Origin: Pogostemon cablin
Taxonomy: Eukaryota > Streptophyta > Magnoliopsida > Lamiales > Lamiaceae
Assembly (NCBI GenBank): GCA_023678885.1
Contig: CM042966.1
Location: forward strand, 21,962,028-22,026,027
Length of the DNA stretch: 64,000 nt
Reading direction: 5' to 3'
Positions 45,244 through 57,882 of this stretch are shown here, in pieces. The translations under genes were made by a program, and so were the position numbers. Within the stretch, counting starts at the first letter, position 1; each line of letters begins with the position of its first letter. The notes beneath the pieces are model-generated. The model was not told the origin of the DNA. It did not search any database and saw nothing but the letters and a program-made list of their open reading frames with translations.

Positions 45244-46281
45244 TCATGGCCCTCAATTAAAGATAATGGGCTTCTTTTCTTTTTCTATTTTTGGGCCGAT
45301 ATTTGGGGCAAGCCCTACATAGATTTCTCATTCCTTCTGCATGTCACCTGTATAAACATTGTCACTAAAAACACGATAATATCATAGAAAATCTCGTGTG
45401 GGGAAATCAGAATTAAAGAGAATCTCGTGTGGGGAAATCAGAAAGAAATAAGTTGGTGGAAATTGAGAGATACATGCAATTATTAAGTTTTAAGATGGTC
45501 ACATGATTTTGTTCACATAAAGAAAAAACGAAAATGAAAATTTAATAAAGGGTCACATGATTTTTCCAAAAAGAGAAGAGAAATTTTCAAACTTTAAAAT
45601 CAAAATCGTCTTATATTACTGTATTTGAAATAGTAGAAATTTAATTTTTTTAAAAATCTTCCCATATATAGCTTTTAAATTCTAAAAAAAAAAAGTCCGG
45701 TGTGCATAAAAAGAAAGCAAAAAATCCTCTAATACAACAGTGGTGAGAATTTCTTGCCATTCTTGACTCTACATCTCAATTATACAATAATGAGTAGAGT
45801 TGATACACAAAGTTCTGCAGACAATGCGATGTGGTATTTGTCTACCCTTTAATTACGAGGAACATCCTATAATACGGGCATAAGACTTGTGTGAAATCCC
45901 AAAATGAAATAACTTTCCTAAAACATATCTCCTTTTTATAATAAAAAGTGATAGATAAATAAAAAAGTGATAATGATTTATGAATTATTTGATGAACAAT
46001 TTATAATAATAAATAAAAAGGGATAATATTAAAAAAAATAACTATAAACGTATAAAATGGTCTGTGGGACCATTTTAAATTATAGGGCGAACCATAATAC
46101 AATGACTCCTTTAAATTTCTCATATAAAATAATACACTCATTTGGTACCAAGGAACTTTAAATTTAATCTGAAATTATATCATAATAAGTTTGAATTTTT
46201 AGATGAATCGGTCACTTTACACAAATTAATCTCAATTCCTAGCTATTTCTTCATCAAATAGGACAACATAGCTAGCTAGGA
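45244..46281. other. AT-rich sequence upstream of the KCS pseudogene
   Basis: No frame. It contains a short direct repeat (AATCTCGTGTGGGGAAATCA, two copies 31 bp apart from about 45391) and AAAAAGTGATA words near 45945-46010. A promoter would be here, but no convincing TATA was assigned. Confidence 0.4.
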
Positions 46282-47697
46282 ATGAAGAACATGGATCTTA
46301 AGGTCATGTTTCTCTATTGTTGTCTCACTCTTCTCCCTTTGCTCTACGTAGTTTTCAAAATTCTCGAAAAAAGAATGCATCACAAATGTTATCTCTCGCC
46401 TACGAATGCTACAAATCCTCCGACGATCGGAAACTCAGAACGAAATTCTGCAACGAAGTGATCCGACGAAACAAGCACCTCGGCCTCAACGAGTACAAAT
46501 TCCTTCTCAAGGCCATAGTGAGCTCAGGGATTGGGGAAGAAACGTACGGCCCGAGGATGGTCCTCGAGGGCCGAGAGACGTCCCCCGAGCTGCACAATGC
46601 CCTCGTCGAGATGGACGACTTTTTTACCGATTGCATCGGTAAATTGTTCAAGAAAACCGGCATCTCCCCTAAGGAAATCGACGTCCTGGTTGTGAACATA
46701 TCCATGTTGGCAACTGTTCCTTCTCTCTCATCCAGGGTCATCAACATGTACAAAATGAGAGATGATGTGATGGTGTACAATCTCACCGGAATGGGCTGCA
46801 GCGCCAGCATTGTCTCTCTGAACATCGTTCAGAGCATATTCAAGGCTAGCGGGAACCGGCTCGCCTTCGTGGTGACGTCGGAGTCTCTGAGCTTGGGGTG
46901 GTACTCCGGCAAAGACAGGTCAATGATCCTGTCGAACTGTCTGTTTTGATCGGGAGGATGCGCCATGATTCTCTCCAACAACTCTTCAACGAAACATCTA
47001 GCCATGCTCAAGCTCAGATGTCTGGTGAGGACCCACCATGGCTGCAACGATGAGTCCTACACCTGCTGCGAGCAGAGGGAAGACGACGAAGGGCCTTGTT
47101 GGCTTCCACCTCGGGAAGGACCTCCCTAAGGCAGCCAAGCGCGCCTTCGTCGACAACCTCAAGGAAATCGCCCCCAAAATCCTGCTTCTGCGCGAGCTCC
47201 TCCGCTTCTCCCTGGCTCTGCAGCTGTGGAAGTTACGGCGGAGGTGGAACGCAGCGGCTGTGAGGCCGGGGGTTGATTTGAAAAAGGGGGTGGATCATTT
47301 CTGCCTTCACACAGGGGGGAAGGCGGTAATCGACGAGATAGCGCGGAGCTTGAAGCTGAGCGAGCGTGACGTGGAGCCGGCCCGGATGACTTTGCACCGG
47401 TTCGACAACACGTCAGCAAGCAGCCTGTGGTACGTGCTTGCGTACATGGAGTCGAAGAGGATGCTGATGAAGAAGGGTGATACGGTGTTGATGATAAGCT
47501 TTGGAGCGGGGTTTAAGTGCAACAGTTGCATGTGGGAAGTGGTGAGGGATTTGGAGGGAAACACCGTGTTGCATGATTTCATTCAGGATTATCCGACCCG
47601 CAACTTGGAAAATCCGTTCCTCCGGAAGTACGGGTGGCTCCAGGATGAGGATCCGGATACTTTCTTCGTACCCGATGATTACGAAATACCCGATTAA
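46282..47697 (+). pseudogene. KCS: 3-ketoacyl-CoA synthase (KCS12-like), inactivated
   Basis: KCS enzymes condense malonyl-CoA with long-chain acyl-CoA in the ER to make very-long-chain fatty acids for waxes and lipids. ATG at 46282 opens with a hydrophobic segment (F-L-Y-C-C-L-T-L-L-P-L-L), a membrane anchor. The ring fits a short (about 470-residue), KCS12-type protein. Seen: G-M-G-C-S-A with the catalytic Cys (about 46790), H in F-C-L-H-T-G-G-K-A-V (47.31 kb), N in H-R-F-D-N-T-S-A-S-S-L-W (47.4 kb; usual G is D), and the C-terminal G-W-L-Q-D-E-D-P-D-T-F. Lesions: a CT/TC dinucleotide gain at 46393-46398, TGA at 46947-46949 where the family has Arg (CGA to TGA), and a one-base gain at 47091-47096. 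All catalytic residues remain. GC content is much higher than around it. No introns seen, as in many KCS genes. Sequencing error cannot be excluded for the indels. Confidence 0.92.
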
Positions 47698-47990
47698 GGA
47701 AGTACGTTCTCGGGTTATTTTTCAAGAACATTCTATACTGATTATTGTGTATTTTTTCTGCTCATTATTTATTTGTTTTCTCTATGTTTTCTGATTTTCT
47801 TTTTCTCATTGAATTTGGTGTGGGACACGCGGGTTTACTGTGAATGTAGTCATGTATCGTCATATGCATTTCTAATTATATAAATCCCTAGAAATTTAAA
47901 CTTTTTCTTTTAGTTGCATAAAGTTTTCTTGGTACAATATTGCTAGAGGTGAGATCCCCTATTTCAAATGGAATTTTATCTTGTAATCCA
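47698..47990. other. 3' flank of the KCS pseudogene
   Basis: T-rich 3' UTR-like sequence; no discrete polyadenylation signal was assigned. It ends where the gag relic begins. Confidence 0.35.
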
Positions 47991-47997
47991 CACAACT

Positions 47998-48851
47998 TAA
48001 AACATTGATACATCAACACTTTCAAAACTTCCAAGCATCAACAAGTATCATTCCATTTTCGATCAATTCGTCATAAAAGAAATCAATTTGTTGATCCTCG
48101 AAAAAACCATGTTGAGAGCACTTTCTAAGGATCTCCTTGAATTTATCACATGTCTCACTAAATGTTTTAAGTGACATTTGCTTGAACGGAAGAATAAGAC
48201 TCTTCAAATGTAGCATTTTTTAAGAAGGGAAAAACTTATTAAAAAACCTTTGTGTAAAAAATCATTCTATGTGTTGCATACTCTCAAATGAATTGTGTTG
48301 TAACAAGTCTTAGCTTGATCCTTAAAGAAAAAGAGAAAATCTTCATCTTGATACAATCATCACTAATCTTGTTTATCTTTATCGTGTTAGCAATCTATAC
48401 AAATTCAACTAGATGAGCATTTGGATCTTCCATCGGATCTCCACTAAATTGGTTGGCTTGAACCATTTATATCAACCCAAGCTCCAACTCAAAGTTGTTA
48501 GCATTTATGAGCGGCCCCATCATATAATTTCCAACTCTTGGTTTGAAATGGTCTCTTTGTTCATGCCATTCCCATGAAATCCACTTGAGGTTGATTGTTC
48601 GCATGCACCGGAAGAACCAGTTGTTAAGCTGGATTTCCCAACCCTTTTTGAGCTAACAATTGTTGCATAATCTCTTGCAACTGTTGATTTTGTTGTTCTT
48701 GCATCCTTTGTTGTATGGCAATAAGCTCTGGGTTCAAGTTCACATCAATTAGAACCTCGTTTTCTTGTGGTCCATTTCTCATCCCTAACTTTTCTTCTCT
48801 ATTATTCCCATCATCATTAAAGATATTCATCCTTCTAATTAATCTTTCCAA
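47998..48851 (-). pseudogene. Gag relic of an Athila-type gypsy element
   Basis: Two minus frames. 48851-48624 is the Gln-rich N-terminal part (repeated Q-x-Q-x-Q-E). 48216-48022 has E-T-C-D-K-F-K-E-I-L-R-K-C-S-Q-H-G-F and F-F-Y-D-E-L, the Retrotrans_gag core of the Athila-type gag. Between them the sequence is gag-like but broken. It lies in the right place behind a primer-like site at 48983. Protease and pol are missing: the sequence stops shortly after, next to the KCS 3' flank. Confidence 0.65.
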
Positions 48852-48982
48852 TTGAGCAGGTGCATATACACCTACAAAAATTCACAATTAGTTCATCAAA
48901 CTAATTAACATACAAAAAATAAAAGAAAATATCCTTATTAAAACAAACAAGACTCAAGCTCGTTACACTAATGACTATCTCT

Positions 48983-49003
48983 CCCCGACAACACTGCCGA
49001 AAT
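48983..49003 (-). other. Degenerate gypsy primer binding site
   Basis: The minus strand reads TTTCGGCAGTGTTGTCGGGG. This is close to the TGGCGCCGTTGTCGGGGA type with changes in the first half. Confidence 0.55.
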
Positions 49004-49005
49004 CT

Positions 49006-49086
49006 TGATCGGTGAATTCTCTCGATAATAAGATCAAGTGTACTCTACCGTGTAGTTCAGATGACCATGTAATAAAATATCAAACC

Positions 49087-49158
<72 letters not shown>

Positions 49159-49174
49159 GGAGGTAGGGGGGAGG

Positions 49175-49205
<31 letters not shown>

Positions 49206-50720
49206 TCTAGTGTATCAATGTCTTTACCTCGCTAAGCTTTACAAGGATGATCAAATTTGTGGTGTTAAAAATATAGTAAAATCTTTTTTTCTTTTTTTTC
49301 TTTTTTTTATCGGACAAAGTTTGTTGTTAATATAGTTAGTTCATCAAGCACACATACACCCTTTTATCTTCAAGCCTCCTTATTACTCCTCACCTATTCG
49401 TTCCCAGAGGGAATTGAACCTATATCACTCATCTTAGTGAAGATCTCAGTTAAATCTTAATTATTAACTATCTATTAATTACCAAGTAAAGAATACAAGT
49501 ATATCAAATAGAATAGGCAAGATAGAATGGATGAAATGGACGAAGGTGTAATCAATATAAGGAGATAGTAAGACTAGTTATTATATAATGAAAATGATGG
49601 AATCTATACTTAATTATAAACATGTTATGATGAATGTCAAGAATTGGGTACTAAAGACACTCACTTATTCCACTTAATGCTCTTTCACAAATACACCAGA
49701 TGTACACTACTTAGGTAATTTCAAAAAAGCTCATAAGACTAGTGTCTCCAATATTACTATTCTCTTTCACTAGTTCAAACACCTTCACAAGTAACTCTCT
49801 AGTATCCTATCATAGGATTCTAAGTATGGATTGGTCTTCACAAACTCAAGTCACACTTAATAGATTTAATCCATAAGAAAACATGATTTAATTGATATCC
49901 ATTGGACACAATTGAGTTCACACTTTAATCAATATGAAATGAAAAATTACAACACACCGTCAACTTATAAATTAAGAATACACATTTATGATACAAAATA
50001 CAATCAATCCTTTTAATTCATCACAACAATTCACAAGTCTAAAATCTCCTAAAAAAATAATGATAGCTAGTCTCACTAATGAGACTAGCCTAACAACGGC
50101 ATGATGAATTCAATACAAATTTTTTTGCAATGCTCCATTAGAGCCAAAATTAGAAGGAAAAAAAGAACAAATTAAATGATGAACTTCTTCCCTTGAATAG
50201 GTGAGAGATCCTTCCTCTAGCATGTCAATTTCTCTATAATTCTTGTGCTCCTCCTTAGATTTGTGATGGGTAGAAGGTGTGCGGAAGAATTATGAATTCG
50301 GATGGAGAAATGAGATGGATTGAAGATTGACATAAAGAGAGGGAATGTGTGTGAGAAAAAATGTGAGAATTGTGTTTTTGGTTTTTCAGAATTCGTAAAC
50401 TTCCTTCTACAAAAGATCATTTTTAATACAATGGAATCTTCTAAAATCTTCACTTAAACAACTGGCGAATTTTGGCCGAACTTGACTCGAGTTGCATAAC
50501 TCGAATGGAGCTAGGACTTCTATCACCAAGGGATCTTCACCATGACAGAACTCCAGTCGAGTTGCAGAATTCGACTTTCGAGAGGTCAAGTTGGTGTATC
50601 AGGAAGAACTCAACTCGAATTCCAGCAAAATTTTCAGCATTCGATGTCCGTTCAACTCCGGGCTCCGTTTTGCTCTCTTTTCACATATTTTGAACACAAT
50701 TTAATTATTTTCAAGATATT
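49006..50720 (-). repeat. LTR of the Athila-type relic, truncated
   Basis: On the minus strand it ends TCA next to the primer-like site. Content resembles the other gypsy LTRs of the window in order (primer side, AG tract, mid AT-rich part, GC-richer CTCGAGTTGCA/AACTCGAAT repeats near 50480-50620). The expected U3 start was not found near 50.7 kb, so that end is probably truncated. The right limit is approximate. Confidence 0.4.
49091..49205. repeat. AG microsatellite, compound
   Basis: An (AG)n run of about 60 bp, a GGGAGGTAGGGGGGAGGGAG interruption, then a second (AG)n run. The 107-codon plus frame that covers it is Arg-Glu dipeptide repeat and not a gene. Confidence 0.95.
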
Positions 50721-51459
50721 TTTCTCGCTCTACAGGTATATCGTAATCAAATTGAAGGCGCCAATGGTCGATAGATGGATTTTAATTTTAATTTTGTAGA
50801 TGAGGCGTTAGGATCTTTAAGAAACAATCAAATCCTTAATATTAATCAAAACCCTGGAGTTAATCACAACTGGAAATCGATTGACGGTTATTGAAATTGC
50901 AATACAATAGTTGAATATGGCGGCCCATCCCAAATCACCGAAAAATCTAGCACGTCCTTTTCCCTCCACCAATCGTTGCCGCACGCACGAAAACTATCAG
51001 ACAATAATCCCACGACTTTAATCTTCACAAAAGCCAATTACCTATAAATTAATTGACTACCCTCTTTCTTATCATTATTTTAAATCCCAAAAAAATATAA
51101 AACTCATCGTTTCTTCTCCCCAATGTTTCTTCAGGTCCATCCTTCGTCTCTCACTTCTCAATATCTCACGGTTCAATCTTGCACGTACAACTTGTAGAGG
51201 ATGAAAGTTTCAATAGGGTTTTGTAGACAGAAAGAGCATGGGGTGGATGTTTTAATGGGGTATGATTAGTAACAATAAGGGTATTTTTGTCATGTTAATT
51301 TTAAAAAATTAAATTTAAATACTATCGGGGGTATGTTTAGCAATTTCGGGAGTGCTAATATAGCCATCCCCTTAATATTTCTATTCCGCGTATATTACAT
51401 GGATTTTTGTACTAGTTCATTATATTGTTGTATAAAACTCTCTAAAAAAACATTAATCT

Positions 51460-51460
<1 letters not shown>
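50721..51460. other. Unassigned sequence
   Basis: AT-rich with a GC-richer piece at 50920-51000. No coding content or repeat structure recognised. Confidence 0.35.

Positions 51461-51462
<2 letters not shown>

Positions 51463-51512
<50 letters not shown>
51463..51512. repeat. TA microsatellite
   Basis: About 25 uninterrupted TA units. Confidence 0.95.
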
Positions 51513-51516
<4 letters not shown>

Positions 51517-51649
51517 GACAATATTCATAATTTTCTTTTTAATCATATAAATAAATTAATATTACAAAATTCCGTTATCAATTTTTTTTAAAGAAAAATT
51601 TTCTCTTAAAACTTTTAATTCCAAAATAGAATGAAAAGAATAAAAATAA

Positions 51650-51820
51650 AAATATAAAATTAATTGTGTACTCGATCGGGTAATTTGGGTATATTTTTAA
51701 AACCCGATACCCAAACCAAAAATTATACAATCGGGTTCGGGTAACTAGACCCGAAATTAGTAAAAATAAAAAATATTGGATAATTTTTATCGAATCGATT
51801 CGGGTACGCGTAACCTGAAA
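51650..51820. repeat. Fragment of a GGGT(T/A)CGGGTA repeat
   Basis: Words GGGTAATTTGGGTAT, CGGGTTCGGGTAACTAGACC and GATTCGGGTACGCGTAACC in a short stretch. Recurrent in plant genomes as a MITE-like or decayed element. No limits defined. Confidence 0.3.
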
Positions 51821-51823
51821 AAA

Positions 51824-53230
51824 ATGTCCAAGTATCAATGGATTGAATTGTCAAATCTTTTGTTGGAGGCTGAAAAAATGTTTCATCCTCGAAAAAAACG
51901 TGTTTAGAGCATTCTAAAGATTAGGAGGATTTTTTAATTTTCCGCTAATTTTGCAATTTTCGCAAATTTAGAGAATTGCATTCTAAAGATTTGGAGATTT
52001 TCCTTTTTTGCAATTTTGCAATTTTCGACAGATTTGGAGTTTTTGTTTGCGTAATACTTTTTTTGTGGAAGAGACTTATTTTTGTGTCTTTTGATATGTT
52101 GAAGAGTTTTGTTTGTTCATATTTGTTTGTAGAATACCATTTGCATAAATCTGATATGATTTGTTGTTTTCTATTTTTTTTTATTTTTTTTCGTACATTA
52201 ATGAAAGGTATAAGGGCTATTTTTTTACCTACATTAATAGAAGTATAAGGGATTGTTTCTAAAATTTTGAGGATTTTTCAGTTTTAGCAAATTCTGCATT
52301 ATTGACGATTGTGCCATTTTCGCCTCCTACTATTTATCCTGCGCTCAACTTTAATTTCCTAATTCTTGACGGAGCATTCACATCTTTCAAACTTCCCAAC
52401 CTAACAAAATTTTTTTAGTTGCCTATTTATGTAAACAATTAATGACATTTGAATTTATTTATATAGAGTGCTACTGGGGTAGTTTATGAGTACAATATAG
52501 AAAATAAAATGCAGATAAATAAAAACCTCGCTTTGGCTTTCCTTTCAAGCTCGCGCATCGAGAGAGAGAGGTTGCTTACTATTTGGTAGAGAATTCATGT
52601 GTCTCTGGTGTTGGGTCTCTGTACATCGGTATCAAGGGTTCTCAAAGCTCAGGTATCATGGGTTCTTAAAGCTCAATATTGATGTTTGATGTCGTGTCTG
52701 AGTTTATCATATAAATTCGTCCCATAGTTAGATAATTTTTTATTATTATTTGTTGAATCTAGATGAATTATAAATCTTCATTTGATCTTTGTGCTAGTGT
52801 TAAATTTGGTTGGAAAATGAGAAGTAAATGTAGTATGACTTACGTTAATCTTAATTTTGGTTAATTTATTATAATTTGTTGTTCTCATCATCCTACATTT
52901 TTGTCATTCCTACATTCAAATCATGACCCTTCTTTATTGGTACTGGCTACATAATCAATTTTAAGCAAATTCTAAAAAAGTCAAAGACAAAATCAATTGT
53001 TGAATGACATAAAAGGATCAGTCTGGTGCAATAGAATCTAATCGAAACCTCCAAATATGCAGAAAACTGCAAAATCATGAAAATTGGAAAATTCTCTAAA
53101 TTTCCAAAAACTGCAAAATTCTTGAAAATTGAAAAATCCTCCAAATTTTGCGCGATTTTTTCGAGGATGAAACTCCTTCCTCCAGCAAAAGAAATACAAT
53201 TCAATCCATTGATGATAGGTGTGGACAATT
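51824..53230. mobile_element. Foldback element with about 170-bp inverted arms
   Basis: The left arm starts TGTCCAAGTATCAATGGATTG (51828 on) and includes TTTCATCCTCGAAAAAA. The right arm, read on the minus strand from about 53228, gives TGTCCACACCTATCATCAATG and then the same ATTGAATTGT and TTTCATCCTCGAAAAAATCG words. Both arms have several TTGCAATTTTG-type units. Core 52020-53000 has no frame. Superfamily unknown; no clear target duplication. Confidence 0.7.
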
Positions 53231-53298
53231 TTTTTTAAAAGTGAATCTTGTGCAAACCTGGTTTACATGTAAATCCTATTTTTTAAAATTACTCTTTA

Positions 53299-55931
53299 CA
53301 CTACAAGAAACTGTCGGATTACCGACGGAACAAAGTCATCTGTAATAACCGATGGATTAATAATATTTTTGATTTAATATTATTTATTTTTAAAAAATCA
53401 TGATATGAAATTTTCGACGATTTTTGCGACGGATTACCGAAAAATTAGTGACGGATTATTTTTCGTCGGTAAATTCGTCATTATTTTGGAGGGATTAAAT
53501 CCCAAAAAATTACCGATGACTATTTTCAGTCGGTAAATATAATAAATTTTATAAAAATATTTTAATTTGAGTCTTTAATTTACCGACGGACGAAATCTGC
53601 CGGTAAATATATAATTTTTTTTAAAAAAAATAAATTACTAGTTTTTAAGTTACTGGGATTTAATCCGTTGGTAAAATAAAGACTAATTTTTTTTAATTGT
53701 CCGACGGATTTAATCCTTCGGTAAAAAAAATTAATAAATTTTCCGACGGATTTAATCCGTTGGTAAATATAATCGGTAAATATAAAAAAAATTGAAAAAA
53801 AATTATTTAATTACAGACGAAAATATCCGTCGGTAACGTAAAAACTTTTTTTTAAAGTATTAGGGTTGCCTCAGAAAAAGTATTAGGGTTGCCTCCTCCT
53901 CCAGCCCTAAAACAAATCCACCTCTTGTCAATCCATTGAGCCGCTACACAATTGCTGAAAAAGAATGCCGCAACAGATTCGCAGCCGAAAATGCTGCAGA
54001 CGCTCGTCGATCACGTTGTCGCAACTCCAGCCATCGGTCTTCTTGCACAGTTTGCAAACAGCCATCTTCGTGCGTAGATCTGTTCCTCCGCTTGATGCTG
54101 CTGCCGAAGGAAAGAAAGTCGTCCTCCGATCTGCTGCCGTCGCTGGATGTTCTCTCTGGATGCTTTTCCGCTCCTCTTTTCTAAGTCCCCAAGGCCATTG
54201 TTGTTGCTGAGAAGACTTCGTTGCAATTGCCACCAGGTTCTTCGACGAAATCCATAAATTCAGAGGTAAATTATTACTTTTATCAATTGATTGTTGTTGG
54301 CTTACAAAATTTAATTTGAAAATTCAAAATAAGTTTCTATTAATTAGTAACAAATTCTCCAATTACTTGCATGTTTAGGACTATAATTGAAGTAAAATAT
54401 GTCAACTATTTTGAATCTCCTATAAAAGAATATTGTTGAGATTCACATTATCTTCTCTATAATTATTCTTACCCGTACCATCTTGTTTAAATCTTGAAAT
54501 ATAGTTTACAGGAGTCAATGGGTTTTTCCAAATTTCTCATTAAATTATCTCATTAAATATCGTTGCATTTTCAATTCAATAATTTGAGACTTGAGTTTTC
54601 AGTTTGAAAACTGAATGACAGTCATGATACACTGAGTCTATTTTTCTGGAGAGGAGGAGTATGATTGCCTTCTTGCATTTTAAATTGTTTTGTCTACTCT
54701 ATAATGTGATTTTCTTCCTCCAAAACCTTGTGAAGCTGTTTTTCAATATGATTTTGGGGCATGAAATTAGTAAATTTAGTTGAATTGGATTAATAACTAT
54801 ACGTTTTTTTGTTATTAATAGGAACAAGTGATGAAGGTTTCTAAAGCTGTTAAAAATGTGATTTTATGAATCCACTCTTCTATCTTCCTACAAAGTTTGA
54901 TGTCTCAACTCTCTATTTCTAATCAGTGATAGCATATATTTATAAGACATTTCTTTAAATAATTTCGAACATCTATTCCTAAGCTAAATCTAATACTTTT
55001 GTGAACTCTGATTCTTTGGCTATAGATGGTCCAAGGTTAAATTTTGTTTTCTTGTGAATATTTAGAGTATTTAAACTGAAGCAATCAACTAGCTAACTTA
55101 ATCATTGACTTGAAAGCATCTGCTTCTTACAAATGTATGTTTCTTTTAGTTACTTGAGAATTTTAACATGTTTTCTTATACCACTTTTGTGATCACTTCT
55201 TTTTGTAACAAAGTAGTGTTTCTATTATGTTAGGAGTCCAGTCAGCAGTTTGCTTTGGGTGAAATTTTTTGGAATCAAAACAACAGAGAAAAAAGGTGAT
55301 GACAAAGATATAACAATTTTTATTTTTGTGGGATCATATTCAATTATTTAGGTAGAGTAATTTCCCTATTTGTTCTTAACCGATGTAATAGGAATTGAAT
55401 AGGTAAACCAAATTCTTGTACTTTACTTACCCAAAATTGCTGTGAATTTAGAGACAACCTTTTGCTCTAGATATTTGAAATTATGTAGAGTTTTTTTAAT
55501 TTTAATGTTATATTGAGTGACGAATTTATATTAGGTGATTTTTTGAAGATTTGTTAAATTGAAAAAAAATTAATTTTTTTATTTTTCCTTTTGCATTTTA
55601 CCGACGGATTTTTCCGTCGGTAAGTTATTATTTATTTTAGTTTTGAATTTTTATTTACCAACGAATTTTTCTGTCGTAAAAACGTCACTATATTATAACT
55701 TCTGACGAATTGACATTGAATGACTAGCGACGAAAATCTTTCTTTACTGACAAAAAAATCTGTCGCTAAAAAATTACCAACAGATTTAAAATTTCGTCAC
55801 TAAAAAATTACCGACCCAGGTTTTCGCGATAAATCCATTTTCATCGGTAATCCATCGGTAAATTATTTACCAACGAATTTTTCATATGTTACCGACAAAT
55901 TTTTTTCGTCGGTAATCTTGCAGTTTCTTGT
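53299..55931. mobile_element. Non-autonomous CACTA (CMC/EnSpm) element
   Basis: The left end is CACTACAAGAAACTG, the plant CACTA terminus. The right end reads CAGTTTCTTGT with the last four bases changed. Subterminal ACCGACGGA / TCCGTCGGTAA repeats are dense in both flanks (53310-53850 and 55595-55920), as required for transposase binding. Total is 2.63 kb, far below the 10-kb autonomous size, and no transposase frame is present. The interior (about 53860-55590) begins with GC-richer sequence. Confidence 0.85.
53860..54260. other. Gene-like interior of the CACTA element
   Basis: It opens with a GCCTCCTCCTCCAGCCCTAAA segment like a plant 5' UTR and has several overlapping short frames on both strands (plus 53936-54184 and 53965-54210; minus 54233-53928). 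None carries a known domain. A GAGGTAAATT at about 54263 resembles a splice donor. It could be a captured gene 5' end. Followed to 55.6 kb by AT-rich intron-like sequence. Confidence 0.3.
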
Positions 55932-56130
55932 CTAATTAGTATATAAAAAATTACTCTTTGAAAAGTAATAATTTTTATACAGAAGAGTAATAATTCATGT
56001 CTCTAAAGAGTAATTTTTCATGTACTAAAAAGTAATCGATAAATTTGGGTATATAAGAATATGAAGAGTAATTTTTAAATTTAGAAGAATAACAAATGTT
56101 TCTAAAAATAATTTTTCATGTACTAAAGAG
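55932..56130. repeat. Direct repeats of an AGAGTAATTTTTCATG unit
   Basis: The words AGAGTAATAATT, AGAGTAATTTTTCATGTACTA, AAAAGTAATC and AGAGTAATTTTTAAA repeat in direct orientation. This is the internal signature of the CTTGTG-type MITE. Confidence 0.55.
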
Positions 56131-57250
56131 TATGAGATGATTGGTATAAGGAATGACATAGTAATGGAATGAGCATTCCTTATTTGATTCCATTCATACT
56201 TTTCGTATGATTTTATAATGGATATTCATTCCATAAGAAATATGTATTCCATATAAATGAGAATCATCATTTCTCCACACCCACCCCATACGGCTAGATT
56301 GTTATGATTGAATGGAATAACAGGAGAATGGAATGGACTTATGAATGGAATAGTAATGGAAATTGAATGATTAAAATTATTTTTATCATGATTGGTATGG
56401 TTTAGGAATAACTCAAGTAATAGAAATTGTATTCCTAATAATTTCACTCTCATTAATAGTATTTTTATAATATTACATTAAAATTTAATTTATTTAAATA
56501 TTAAATTAATTAAAATTTTAATGAAGATTTTATATATTTTATAATTATAGAAAAATATTAAATTATAAATAAATAAAATATTAATATTTTTAAAATATAA
56601 ATAAAATTTAAAATACAAATAAAAAAATTTATATATATTAAAAAATATTAAACTATGTATAAAAAATTATATGTATATTTATATTACATGTATATATCCA
56701 ATTTAATTAATAATACTAATTTTTTATATATAATTTACTAATTTTTATTTTGAATAAATATTAAAATAATTATATACATTAATATTTAAAAATTTTAAGA
56801 ATTTAATTTAATTATATATTTTTTACCGATTTGAGTATATAAAAATTTTAATTTTTTTATTTAGATTTTAAATAATTTATTTTTTTTATTTTTTATTAAA
56901 TAATTTAATACAAATGATTTTAATAAATATTACATGTTAAGTAGAAAAATAGTAACACATTTAATAATTATATAAATAAATGTTGTGTAAATTAAAAGAA
57001 TATTAATTATAATTATAATATATATATGTGTGTGTGTGTGTGAGGTTGGGGTGGGGTGAGGGAAACGAGGGAATGGAATGGACAATACCATTGGGGTGGG
57101 AGGAATGCACATTCCCACATGTAAGGGAATACATATTCCTTTGGAATCGTGATTCCTATTACTAAAAACATACCAATCACAGGAATGAAAATAGAATTAG
57201 GAATGACGATTTCATTCCCACCACATTCCATGATATCAATCATGCCCATA
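56131..57250. mobile_element. GATTGGTAT-type MITE cluster
   Basis: GATTGGTATAAGGAATGACA at 56135 and the inverse CCTATTACTAAAAACATACC at 57146 point to inverted ends. The segments GGAATGAGCATTCC and GGAATGCACATTCCC are shared. The middle (56460-57020) is almost pure AT. A short TG run lies at 57028-57041. Confidence 0.4.
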
Positions 57251-57882
57251 TAGGTTTACCCATTCCATTCTTACGTGGATCAAATTTAACTTTTATTTTT
57301 TATATAGCATCAAATACATTAATAATTTTAAATAATTTATTTTTAATTATATAACAACTCTTTTTGTATAATTACAAAAATAAAAATAAATTAATATTTT
57401 ATTCATTTAACATGTAATTTTATAAATTATATATAAAAAATATTAAATTTATTTAATATCTAATTAAAATTTCTTATATTTTAATATTCATTATAATAAA
57501 AATTATTATAATAAAATAAATTTAAAATATTTAAAATATAAAAAAATATATAATTAATTAAATCTTTATTTTTTGTACAAATTATTAAATTATATATTTT
57601 GAAGCATAATAAAAAATTAAATATAATACACATATGTAATATTAAATAAAATTTATTTTATTTATGTAAATAATTTTTTAAATTACTTATAGTTTTTTAT
57701 TTAAATTTTTAAATATTATAAATTTTTATTTAATTTTTAATCTCATAATTTTTTAATAGTATAATTATTAAATTTATTGACATATAAATTAATTTAAAAA
57801 TTAAATAAAATACAAATAGTGAAATTTGAATTAAATTTAGAAATGTATTTTCTGTTACTTGAGCTATTCCTAATTAATATCA

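Noticed and set aside
49012..49335. Plus-strand frame of 107 codons with Arg-Glu repeats
   Set aside because: It is a translation of the AG microsatellite.
56930..57249. Minus-strand frames with His-Thr repeats
   Set aside because: They translate the TG run and the flanking MITE.
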